Positions 1-6,512 of a stretch of 16,779 nucleotides of DNA are shown here, one piece after another (the first letter of the stretch is position 1; every line of letters begins with the position of its first letter). The stretch covers positions 1 to 16,779 of the forward strand of contig JAEYOU010000332.1 in assembly GCA_023411405.1 (NCBI GenBank). The letters run 5' to 3'. The DNA is from Pseudomonadota bacterium. Lineage in GTDB: Bacteria; Myxococcota; Myxococcia; Myxococcales; Anaeromyxobacteraceae. Made by a program: the position numbers and the translations under genes. The notes beneath the pieces were generated by a model, which was not told the DNA's origin, searched no databases, and worked only from the letters and a program-made list of their open reading frames with translations.

Positions 1-847
1 GCGGCAGCCCGGCGGACCGCGGCGCGCCGTGTGCGTGGTAGCGCGCGAGGACGGCGTCCTTGCCGATGTGGCGTTCGAGGCGTCCGGCCTCGCCGCCATC
101 GTCGCCCGCGACCGCGAGCTGGCCGAACTCGCCCGCGAAGCCGGACGCGCCGCGGTGGAGGTGGCCGCCGATCACGACGCCGCCGCCGGCGCCGTTCTCG
201 ATGAGCAGGAACGCGACCGTGTCGGCGCGCGCGTCGGCGCGCGCGTAGGACTCGCCGAACGCGAAGGCGTTGGCGTCGTTCTCCACCCGGATCGGCACGC
301 CGCCGAGCCGCCGCCGGAGCAGGGCCTGGACGGGGACGTTGCGCCAGCCCAGCATGAGCGCGTTCCGCACCACGCCTTCGCGGACGAGCGCCGGGACGGC
401 CACGCACACGCCGCGGAGCCGGGCGCGCGGGAGGCCGAGCGCCACCACCGCCTCCTGGATCAGCGCGGCGGCTCGGGCGACGCCGGTCGCCGGTGGCCGC
501 TCGCGGGTGGGGTAGGCGACGGTGCGGCGCACGAGCTCGCGCGCCGAGAGGTCCACCCCCACGAGGGTGAGGTGGTCCACCCCGATCTCGACGCCGAGGA
601 AGGCCGCGCCGTCGGGGTCGAGCTCGACCACGATGCCCGGGCGCCCGGTCCGCCGCGCGGCCCCGGGCGCGGCCGGCCGCTCCCGGGCGAGGCCGTCGGC
701 GAGGAGATCCTCGACGATGAACCCGATGCTGGAGCGGTTCATCCCGAGGTGGCGCGCGAGGTCCGCCCGGCTCATGCCGCCCGCGCGGAACAGCGCGTTG
801 AGGGCCCGGATCTCGTTCAGGTAGCGGATCGATCGGGGAGTGGCCAC
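1..847 (-). CDS. ROK-family transcriptional repressor (3' part cut by window edge)
   Basis: Predicted sugar-responsive repressor of the ROK (NagC/XylR-like) family; 282 codons are visible before the left edge. I translated it directly. A winged helix-turn-helix occupies about residues 13-57 (MSRADLARHLGMNRSSI), followed by an actin-like ROK sugar-binding domain. The domain keeps the VENDAN motif with Asp191 and the glycine-rich stretch IENGAGGGVVIGG at about 216-228. The family zinc site, normally a His followed by CxCGxxGCxE, is absent: the equivalent positions read Q243, D249, G251 and R256. The start is GTG at 847, chosen because GAGG lies eight bases upstream and the HTH follows immediately; no in-frame ATG precedes it. 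It has its own promoter and is separated from the transport operon by a terminator, so it is probably a monocistronic regulator of that operon and of itself. Family is secure; effector sugar unknown. Confidence 0.88.
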   Translation of the reverse strand, partial: MATPRSIRYLNEIRALNALFRAGGMSRADLARHLGMNRSSIGFIVEDLLADGLARERPAAPGAARRTGRPGIVVELDPDGAAFLGVEIGVDHLTLVGVDLSARELVRRTVAYPTRERPPATGVARAAALIQEAVVALGLPRARLRGVCVAVPALVREGVVRNALMLGWRNVPVQALLRRRLGGVPIRVENDANAFAFGESYARADARADTVAFLLIENGAGGGVVIGGHLHRGASGFAGEFGQLAVAGDDGGEAGRLERHIGKDAVLARYHAHGAPRSAGLP

Positions 848-880
848 ACCAGGGACCTCGCGGCGGGGCGGGCGCGCGAC

Positions 881-901
881 TTTGTTGGTTGTACCAGCGA
901 A
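881..901. promoter_or_regulatory. Candidate ROK repressor operator (imperfect palindrome)
   Basis: A 21-bp imperfect dyad is centred on base 891. The two 10-base arms match at 7 of 10 positions, including a perfect core TGGT-TGT-ACCA at 886-896. It covers the predicted -10 box and start site of the ROK gene, the usual place for autorepression. The TTTGTTGG-type arm resembles the T-rich half-sites seen in operators of ROK repressors such as XylR; that comparison is from general knowledge. Confidence 0.5.
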
Positions 902-917
902 AAACGCGCGCCGTCAA
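888..917 (-). promoter_or_regulatory. Predicted sigma-70 promoter of the ROK repressor gene
   Basis: On the minus strand TTGACG (positions 917-912) is followed after 18 bases by TACAAC (893-888), a 5/6 and 4/6 match to the -35 and -10 consensus. Transcription would start near 881, giving a leader of roughly 34 bases before the GTG at 847. The box spacing matches the promoter proposed for the GntR gene in this window. Confidence 0.55.
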
Positions 918-954
918 CGCCGCGGAGGTCGCGGATCGGGCGGGCGCTCCCCAT

Positions 955-989
955 GAAGAAAACGGAGGAGGGCGTGTGCCCTCCTCCGT
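955..989 (-). terminator. Rho-independent terminator of the transport/catabolic operon
   Basis: A perfect 12-bp stem (962-973 pairing with 978-989, arm ACGGAGGAGGGC) with a 4-base loop GTGT lies just downstream of the binding-protein stop codon. Read on the minus strand the stem is followed by TTTCTTC, a short U-rich tail. This ends the operon before the ROK gene. Confidence 0.85.
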
Positions 990-1014
990 CGACTCCCTGC
1001 CTGCGCGAGCGCCG

Positions 1015-1947
1015 CTAGTACGCTTCCTTCATGTACTGCTGGACGTTCTCCGCCGTGACGACGATCGTCGGCTCGACGATGTTCTTCTCGAACTTCTCGC
1101 CCTGCAGGATCTTCTTGGCGAGCGCCACGGCGCGGCCGCCCATGGTGGGCAGGTACGACATGGAGGCGCCGTAGAGCGGGTCCTTGGCGGCCATCCGCGC
1201 GTAGGCGGACTTGGAGCCGCCCATGCCGGTGACGAACTGGATGTCCTTGCGGTTCGCGTTCTTGATGGCGGTGAGCGCGCCGACGGCGGACTCGTCGTCC
1301 TGCGAGAAGACCGCGTCGATCTTCGGGTAGGCGGGGAGGATGTTGGTCATCGCCTTCAGGCCCGCCTGCTGGTTGAACTCGCCGTCACCCTCCACGAGCA
1401 CCTTGATGCCGGGGAAGTCCTTCTTCAGGACCTCCATGAAGCCGTTGTAACGCTGGAGGTCGATCGGGATGCCGACGTAGCTGCGCAGCACGGCGATCTG
1501 GCCCTTGCCCTTCAGGCGACCGCCGATGTACTTCGCGGCGTTCCTGCCGCACTGCACGTTGTCGCCGCCGTAGAAGACCGTGTACTGGTCGCCCTCGACC
1601 GGCCGGTCGATGACCATGATCTTGGTGCCGGACTTGTAGATGTCCCGCACGATCGGGGTCATGAGGGTGCCGTTGCCGGGCAGGATGGCGATCATGTCGT
1701 ACTTGCCGGCCCGGAACGTCTGCATGATGTTGAGCTGGTCGGCGTCGTCGACCGCGTTCTTCACCACGATCTCGAAGTTCTGCTTGTCCTTCGCGATCTC
1801 CTCGGTGATCGAGTCGAGCAGCTTCGCCTGCCACGCGTTGTTGGCCGGCGGCAGGGAGACGGCGATCCGGAACTTCTTGTCGGCGGCCCGGGCCTGGGGG
1901 ACGAGCACGAGGGCTGCGACCAGCGCGAGAACCATCCTCTTCATCAT
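1015..1947 (-). CDS. Periplasmic sugar-binding protein of a CUT2 ABC importer
   Basis: Periplasmic solute-binding protein of the ribose/galactose-binding (RbsB-like, Peripla_BP_4) family, 310 aa. It has a Sec signal peptide: MMKR, then a hydrophobic run, with cleavage expected after ARA at residue 21. There is no lipobox cysteine, so it should be soluble in a Gram-negative periplasm. The mature protein begins with FRIAVSLPPANNAWQ, the usual first strand with ligand-contact Asn/Trp, and contains MVIDRPVEG at the position of the family's VxxDxP strand. Start is ATG 1947 (a second ATG follows directly) with AGGAGG eight bases upstream. It is the last gene of the importer, 246 bases after the permease and immediately before the terminator. 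The substrate is probably a monosaccharide or polyol but cannot be read from the sequence. Confidence 0.92.
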   Translation of the reverse strand: MMKRMVLALVAALVLVPQARAADKKFRIAVSLPPANNAWQAKLLDSITEEIAKDKQNFEIVVKNAVDDADQLNIMQTFRAGKYDMIAILPGNGTLMTPIVRDIYKSGTKIMVIDRPVEGDQYTVFYGGDNVQCGRNAAKYIGGRLKGKGQIAVLRSYVGIPIDLQRYNGFMEVLKKDFPGIKVLVEGDGEFNQQAGLKAMTNILPAYPKIDAVFSQDDESAVGALTAIKNANRKDIQFVTGMGGSKSAYARMAAKDPLYGASMSYLPTMGGRAVALAKKILQGEKFEKNIVEPTIVVTAENVQQYMKEAY

Positions 1948-2193
1948 CTGTGGTTCCTCCTCGACAGGGTGTCCTGCGACTTCGCTCCGAACTCAGGGAC
2001 CGTCTCGACGAGTCCGACGACGTCGTCCCTCACGGCTCCCGAGACTTGCATCGTTCCTCGCGCGCCGCAATGGTGCGACCGGCGCCGGGGGCCCTTCATT
2101 CAACGTGCACCCACCCTCAGTGGAGGACTCCACGCAGGTACGTGGTTCACATTCAGCCCGCTCCTCCCACCTCCGACCGGGCGGACGCACGGT
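1948..2193 (-). promoter_or_regulatory. Structured spacer between permease and binding-protein genes
   Basis: This 246-bp gap contains no convincing gene. It holds several inverted repeats: AGGGAC/GTCCCT arms at 1995-2000 and 2025-2030 enclosing CTCGACGAG; a 10-bp palindrome CCGGCGCCGG at 2079-2088; and two overlapping, mutually exclusive hairpins, GTGGAG-GA-CTCCAC (2120-2133) and CCACG-N6-CGTGG (2130-2145). Such spacers before binding-protein genes often allow RNA processing or stabilisation so that the binding protein is made in excess. I see no good -35/-10 pair here. Confidence 0.45.
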
Positions 2194-3183
2194 TCATCGC
2201 TCGCGACGCTGCAGCAGCACCGCGAAGAGGATGACCGATCCCTTCACGGCCCCCGCCAGGTACGGCGAGATGTCGAGCATGATCATCATGTTGCTGACGG
2301 TGCCGAGGATGATGCACCCCACGACCGTCCCGATCATCCGGCCCCGCCCGCCTGCGAGCGAGGTCCCGCCTGCCACCACGGCGATGATGGCCTCGAACTC
2401 GTACAGGTAGCCCTGCGTCGCCGCCGCGACGGCCTGCATGCGCGAGACCTCGATGATCGCGGCGATCCCGGTGCAGAACCCGACCAGCATGTACGTGAGG
2501 ATCCGGATCCGATCGACCTTGATCCCGGAGTAGCGGGCCGCGTTCTCGTTTCCACCCACCGCGAACACGTACGACCCGAACTTCGTCCGCGTGAGCACGA
2601 CGTGGAAGGCGACCGCCAGGGCCACGAGGATGAGGAAGGGGTAGGGGAGGAAGGACAGCGACCCGAACCCGAGCACGGACGGGAAGCCCTCCACGCTGAT
2701 GGTCGCGCCGCGGCAGAGGCGCATGACGAGCGACCGGGCGATGATGCCCACCGCCAGCGTCACGATGAACGGCGGGAGGTTCGCCTTGGTGATGAGCATG
2801 CCGTTCGCGTACCCGAAGGCGATGGCCACCACGATGCAGGCGAGCACGGCGACCGGGATCGGGACCAGCGGAGCGCCGGCCTCGTTCGTCATCCGTGTGA
2901 GCTGCACGAGCGCGGCCGCCGACGTGGCGAGCACCGGTCCGGAGGAGAGGTCGATCCCCCCGCCGATGATCACGAAGGTCATGCCCAGGGCGATGATGCC
3001 CACGATCGAGGCGTTGATGAGGACGGCGGACAGGTTCCCGGGCGTCAGGAACCGTCCCCCCGTGACGAGGCCGCAGATCGCGACGATCGCCGCGAAGACG
3101 AACAGGATGCTGTAGTTCTGCCAGACGCCCCGCACGAGATCGCCGTGGGAACGGCGCTCCGAGACGGCCTCAAGTGCCTCCAT
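2194..3183 (-). CDS. CUT2 ABC sugar transporter permease (RbsC-like)
   Basis: Inner-membrane permease of the BPD_transp_2 family, 329 aa against about 320 for E. coli RbsC. After a short cytoplasmic N-terminus it is a chain of hydrophobic helices beginning near residue 25. Family hallmarks are present: IGGGIDLSSG at about 73-82, PPFIVTLA at 137-144, GGNENAARYSGI at 210-221 (the ATPase-coupling region), and AGGTSLAGGRG at 271-281. One permease with one double ATPase implies a homodimeric channel, as in RbsC. The ATG at 3183 lies inside the end of the ATPase gene (14-base overlap), indicating translational coupling. Confidence 0.93.
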   Translation of the reverse strand: MEALEAVSERRSHGDLVRGVWQNYSILFVFAAIVAICGLVTGGRFLTPGNLSAVLINASIVGIIALGMTFVIIGGGIDLSSGPVLATSAAALVQLTRMTNEAGAPLVPIPVAVLACIVVAIAFGYANGMLITKANLPPFIVTLAVGIIARSLVMRLCRGATISVEGFPSVLGFGSLSFLPYPFLILVALAVAFHVVLTRTKFGSYVFAVGGNENAARYSGIKVDRIRILTYMLVGFCTGIAAIIEVSRMQAVAAATQGYLYEFEAIIAVVAGGTSLAGGRGRMIGTVVGCIILGTVSNMMIMLDISPYLAGAVKGSVILFAVLLQRRER

Positions 3184-4738
3184 GCTCGCCTCCGGCGCGC
3201 ACGTCCGTCGCGCAGTACATGATCTTGGCCTCGGTCATCTCGGAGGCGGCCAGCTCTCCGGTGATCCGGCCCTCGTGCATGACGAGGACCCGCTGGCAGA
3301 TGCTCAGCACCTCCGGGAGGTCGGAGGAGACCACCACCACCCCCACACCCTCCGCGGCGAGCTCCCGGATGATGTCGTAGATCTCCTGGCGCGCGCCCAC
3401 GTCCACGCCGCGCGTCGGCTCGTCGAGCACCAGCACCTTCGCGCCGGCCATGAGCCACTTCGCCAGCGCGACCTTCTGCTGGTTCCCGCCGGAGAGGCTG
3501 CTCACGAGCTGGTCCGGGCCCTGGCAGCGGATCCGGAGCCGCCCGATCATCCGGCGGCTGGCGTGGGCCGTCGCCCGCCTGCCCTTGAAGACCCCGCCCG
3601 TCTTCTGCCAGCGCACGTAGTTCGCGTTCTCGCCGATGTCCCGGCCGAGGACGAGGCCGGTGTCCTTGCGGTCCTCGGTCACGAACCCGAGGCCCGCGTG
3701 GATCGCGTCGATCGGGCCGCGGATGTCGGCCGGCTTCCCGTCGACGAGCACCGTGCCCGTCTCCGGCTTGCGGATCCCGAAGAGGACCTCCATCACCTCG
3801 GTCCGCCCGGCGCCGACGAGGCCCGCGAACCCCAGGATCTCGCCCCGCCGGACCCGGAACGACACGTCCTTCAGGAGCCGGTCGGACACGCTCCGGGCCT
3901 CGAGGACCACCGCCGCAGGATCGCCCGCGAAGTCGGCCGCCCGGGTGTCCTTGACCTCGCGGCCCACCATCAGCGTGGCGATCTCGCGGGGGGTGACGTC
4001 CGAGACCTTCTTCGTGGCGACGAGGCTCCCGTCGCGGAGGACGGTCACCCGGTGGCAGACGTCGCCGATCTCCTTCAGCCGGTGGGAGATGTAGACCATC
4101 GAGATCCCCCGCGCGCTCAAGCTCGCGATGAGATCGAAGAGGATCCGCGTCTCCTTGCCCGTGAGCACGGCGGTGGGCTCGTCGAGGATGAGGAGCCCCA
4201 CGTCGAAGGAGGTCGCCTTCGCGATCTCCACCATCTGCTTCTGGGCGATCTTGAGCTCGCGCACCTTGCGCCGCGGGTCGATCTTCTCGCCCAGCCGCTG
4301 GAGCTGCGCCGCGGCGGCCTCGTTCATCCTCCGGAAGTCGATGAGCCCCGACCGTCCGCGCGGCTCGCGGGCGAGGAAGATGTTCTGCGCGACGGTCAGC
4401 TCGTCGAGGAGGTTGAGCTCCTGGTGGATCATCGAGACGCCCAGCCCCTGCATCTCGCGGGGGTTGGCCCCCGGGGGCACGCTCGCCCCCTTCACGACCA
4501 CCGTCCCGGCGTCCTGCGCGTGGATGCCCGCCAGGATCTTCATGAGCGTGGACTTGCCCGCGCCGTTCTCCCCGCAGAGGCCCATCACCTCCCCGCGATC
4601 GACGGAGAAGTCGACCCCGTGGAGCACCTCGACCCCCGAGAAGCTCTTCCGGATCCCCTGCATGCGCAGGGTGGGGGCCGTGAGCGGGACGTCCGCGCTG
4701 TCGTGCATGGTTGCCGATTCGATCATGGGCGTCCCCAC
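3170..4738 (-). CDS. CUT2 ABC sugar transporter ATP-binding protein (RbsA-like, two NBDs)
   Basis: Cytoplasmic ATPase with two fused nucleotide-binding domains, 522 aa, energising the neighbouring permease. Domain 1: Walker A GENGAGKST at 56-64, Q-loop HQE at about 105-107, signature region ELKIAQKQMVEIAKA at about 161-175, Walker B LLILDEP at 182-188, His219. Domain 2: degenerate Walker A GLVGAGRTE at 306-314 (Arg where Lys is expected), canonical LSGGNQQ at 415-421, Walker B VLVLDEP at 435-441, and no H-loop His (VVSSD). Asymmetric sites of this kind are normal in the ribose-type family. The chosen start is GTG 4738, with GGAGG about 12 bases upstream; ATG 4726 (GGGG six bases upstream) and ATG 4708 are alternatives. 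It sits 24 bases after the flavoprotein gene. Confidence 0.93.
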   Translation of the reverse strand: MGTPMIESATMHDSADVPLTAPTLRMQGIRKSFSGVEVLHGVDFSVDRGEVMGLCGENGAGKSTLMKILAGIHAQDAGTVVVKGASVPPGANPREMQGLGVSMIHQELNLLDELTVAQNIFLAREPRGRSGLIDFRRMNEAAAAQLQRLGEKIDPRRKVRELKIAQKQMVEIAKATSFDVGLLILDEPTAVLTGKETRILFDLIASLSARGISMVYISHRLKEIGDVCHRVTVLRDGSLVATKKVSDVTPREIATLMVGREVKDTRAADFAGDPAAVVLEARSVSDRLLKDVSFRVRRGEILGFAGLVGAGRTEVMEVLFGIRKPETGTVLVDGKPADIRGPIDAIHAGLGFVTEDRKDTGLVLGRDIGENANYVRWQKTGGVFKGRRATAHASRRMIGRLRIRCQGPDQLVSSLSGGNQQKVALAKWLMAGAKVLVLDEPTRGVDVGARQEIYDIIRELAAEGVGVVVVSSDLPEVLSICQRVLVMHEGRITGELAASEMTEAKIMYCATDVRAGGEHGGT

Positions 4739-4762
4739 TCGGGCCCGCGTCCTCCGCGTCCG

Positions 4763-6010
4763 TCAGGTGTGCTTCTCCGCCTCCGCCAGCTTCCCCTTCT
4801 CCAGCCGGATCTGCTTCAGCCCCAGCGTGTACTCCTTCTCGTGCGTGGCGCACCCGACCGGCCGCTGCCGGATCAGGAACTCGATGCAGTTGTCGCAGCA
4901 GGTGCACCAGTCGATCTCGGCGTCCTTGCCGGCCTCGAGCTTCGCGGGCACGTAGGGATCGGCGAGCGACTGGCGGCCGAGCGCGACCATGTCGCAGACG
5001 CCCGCGCGGATGTTCTTCGCGGCCCAGTACGTGAACGAGGACTCCTCCCGCTTCACGCCGCGGAACGGGTTCTTGCCGTCGCGGAACATCGAGTACGCCG
5101 AGCCGATGACGGCGGTCTCCGGCTTCAGGACCTTGCGCAGCTCCTTCTGGAACCAGAAGTGGAGGTACGCGTAGTCGGGGATGCGCTTGTCCGGCTGGGT
5201 GAGCGCCAGGGTCAAGGACGGGTTGCCGGCCGACTGGATGACGTACTTCGCGCCGCGCGCCTCGAGGTTCTTCACGAGGTCGTGGATCTCGGTGAGATCG
5301 ATGACCGGCGAGTCCGGCGCCATCGTGCCCATGCCGCCCGGCAGGCCCTCCCAGACCGAGAGCTTGGAGCCGACGATGAACTTCGGGTCGTTGATCTCCT
5401 TGGCCACGCGCTCGTAGTACTCGTAGACGAAGCGGGTGCGGTTGCCCCAGGAGCCGCCGTACTTCCACTTGCGATCGTTGAACGGGCGGAGGAGCTGGGA
5501 GCCGAAGTAGCCGTGGCAGATCTTGAAGTCCACGCCGTCCGCGCCGCAGTCGTGCGCCATCTTCGTCGCGAACACGAACCGGTCGAGGATGAAGTCCACC
5601 TCCTCCTCGCTGAGGAGCCGGCCCTCGTAGCCCGGGAAGGGCTTCACGCAGACGCGCTCGGAGAACGCGGGGTTCGAGAGCTCGCCGGAGTGGGTGAGCT
5701 GCCAGAGCAGGAGCGGCTTCGGGTTCACCTCCCGCACGTGCTTGACGAGGTCGGTCAGGGCCTGCTGGTTCTGCGGGAGGGCGGTGAGCTGGTGATCGCG
5801 CCCGCGGTTCTCGTCGACGACGGAGAGGGCCTCCACCACGATCACGCCCGCGTTCCCCCGGGCCAGCCGCTCGTAGCGCCGGTAGGTGGTCGGCGTGGGG
5901 TTCCCGGACGTGTCGGCGTCGCAGCCCTCCATCGCGTTGATGGCGATCCGGTTGGCGGCGGTGAGCGCGCCGAGCTTCAGGGGGGTGAAGAGGATGGGGT
6001 CCGTGGCCAT
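4763..6010 (-). CDS. Old Yellow Enzyme-type NADH:flavin oxidoreductase with Cys cluster
   Basis: Predicted FMN-dependent ene-reductase or dehydrogenase, 415 aa, of the family containing 2,4-dienoyl-CoA reductase and trimethylamine dehydrogenase. Visible features: an N-terminal barrel strand (FTPLKLGALTAANRI), QLTHSG at 104-109, the active-site block CHGYFGSQLLRPFNDR (165-180, candidate proton donor Tyr168), YGGSWGNRTRF at 184-194, and the FMN phosphate loop ALGRQSLADP at 343-352. Cys369, 372, 375 and 387 (C-x2-C-x2-C-x11-C, plus Cys371) match the spacing style of the 4Fe-4S site in that family. The C-terminal FAD/NAD-binding half is missing, so it would need an external electron partner or direct NAD(P)H. 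Start ATG 6010 has AAGGAG nine bases upstream. Its place among sugar genes suggests reduction of an unsaturated sugar derivative; this is inference. Confidence 0.87.
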   Translation of the reverse strand: MATDPILFTPLKLGALTAANRIAINAMEGCDADTSGNPTPTTYRRYERLARGNAGVIVVEALSVVDENRGRDHQLTALPQNQQALTDLVKHVREVNPKPLLLWQLTHSGELSNPAFSERVCVKPFPGYEGRLLSEEEVDFILDRFVFATKMAHDCGADGVDFKICHGYFGSQLLRPFNDRKWKYGGSWGNRTRFVYEYYERVAKEINDPKFIVGSKLSVWEGLPGGMGTMAPDSPVIDLTEIHDLVKNLEARGAKYVIQSAGNPSLTLALTQPDKRIPDYAYLHFWFQKELRKVLKPETAVIGSAYSMFRDGKNPFRGVKREESSFTYWAAKNIRAGVCDMVALGRQSLADPYVPAKLEAGKDAEIDWCTCCDNCIEFLIRQRPVGCATHEKEYTLGLKQIRLEKGKLAEAEKHT

Positions 6011-6033
6011 GGCGTTACGCTCCTTGCTCCGTC

Positions 6034-6432
6034 CTATGCGTGGTCCAGCCGCTCGCAGAACTCCAGGGTGACGCCGTTCGGGTCCTGGAAGAGCAGGACC
6101 CGGACGCCGAGCTCCGGGAGCTCGGTGGTGGGGAGCACGATGGGCACGCCCTTCGCCCGGAGCTCCCGCTCCGCCGCGGCCACGCCGTCCACCTCGAACG
6201 CGAGGTGGCGCAGCCCGACGTCGGTCTCGCCGCGGCCGGGCCTGGGGCTCCGGCCGCGGTAGTCGAACAGCTCGAGGCGCCGCCCGTCCGGCAGCGCGAA
6301 GTAGGTGATCGTGAAGCCGTCCTCCGGGATCGCCTCGAGCCGCCGGAAGCCGAGGGTGCGCTCGTAGAAGTCCACCGCCGCCGTCAGGTCGGCGACGTTG
6401 ATCGAGACGTGCTCGATGCCGCGGATCTTCAC
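6034..6432 (-). CDS. VOC-fold (glyoxalase/bleomycin-resistance superfamily) protein
   Basis: Small single-module vicinal oxygen chelate protein, 132 aa. It has two beta-alpha-beta-beta-beta units starting with GIEHVSINVADL and GLRHLAFEVDG. The four expected metal ligands are visible: His8, Glu54, His76 and Glu124, arranged as in glyoxalase I and methylmalonyl-CoA epimerase. A divalent-metal isomerase, epimerase or lyase acting on an alpha-hydroxy-keto compound is plausible. Start is GTG 6432 with GAGGAG seven bases upstream; longer readings enter the preceding hairpin and have no homology-like sequence. It ends 23 bases before the flavoprotein gene, so the two are probably co-translated partners in one step. 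Specific reaction unknown. Confidence 0.83.
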   Translation of the reverse strand: MKIRGIEHVSINVADLTAAVDFYERTLGFRRLEAIPEDGFTITYFALPDGRRLELFDYRGRSPRPGRGETDVGLRHLAFEVDGVAAAERELRAKGVPIVLPTTELPELGVRVLLFQDPNGVTLEFCERLDHA

Positions 6433-6449
6433 GTGAACGCTCCTCGGTC

Positions 6450-6492
6450 TGGGCGCCCACCGCTCCCGGCGGACCTCGTCCGGCGGGAGCGG
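6450..6492 (-). promoter_or_regulatory. Strong hairpin in the ADH-VOC intergenic space
   Basis: Arms 6460-6474 and 6478-6492 pair at 14 of 15 positions (outer arms CCGCTCCC/GGGAGCGG) around a 3-base loop CTC. It is followed on the transcript by a second perfect 10-bp palindrome TGGGCGCCCA (6450-6459). There is no U-tract after it, so it is not a standard terminator. It lies in the only sizeable gap (80 bases) inside the catabolic run, between the ADH stop and the VOC ribosome binding site. It may stabilise the upstream mRNA or dampen downstream expression. Confidence 0.6.
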
Positions 6493-6512
6493 CGCTGCGC
6501 TCGTCCGCTCGC

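Noticed and set aside
889..3222. A plus-strand open frame of 777 codons opposite the binding protein and permease
   Set aside because: Its composition (runs of His, Asp, Arg, Val) is that of an antisense shadow, and it crosses an intergenic terminator.
3182..6262. A plus-strand open frame of about 1026 codons antisense to the importer ATPase and flavoprotein
   Set aside because: It is a GC-rich shadow frame: low-complexity Arg/Asp/Glu/Leu/Val composition with no domain motifs, opposite genes with intact motifs.
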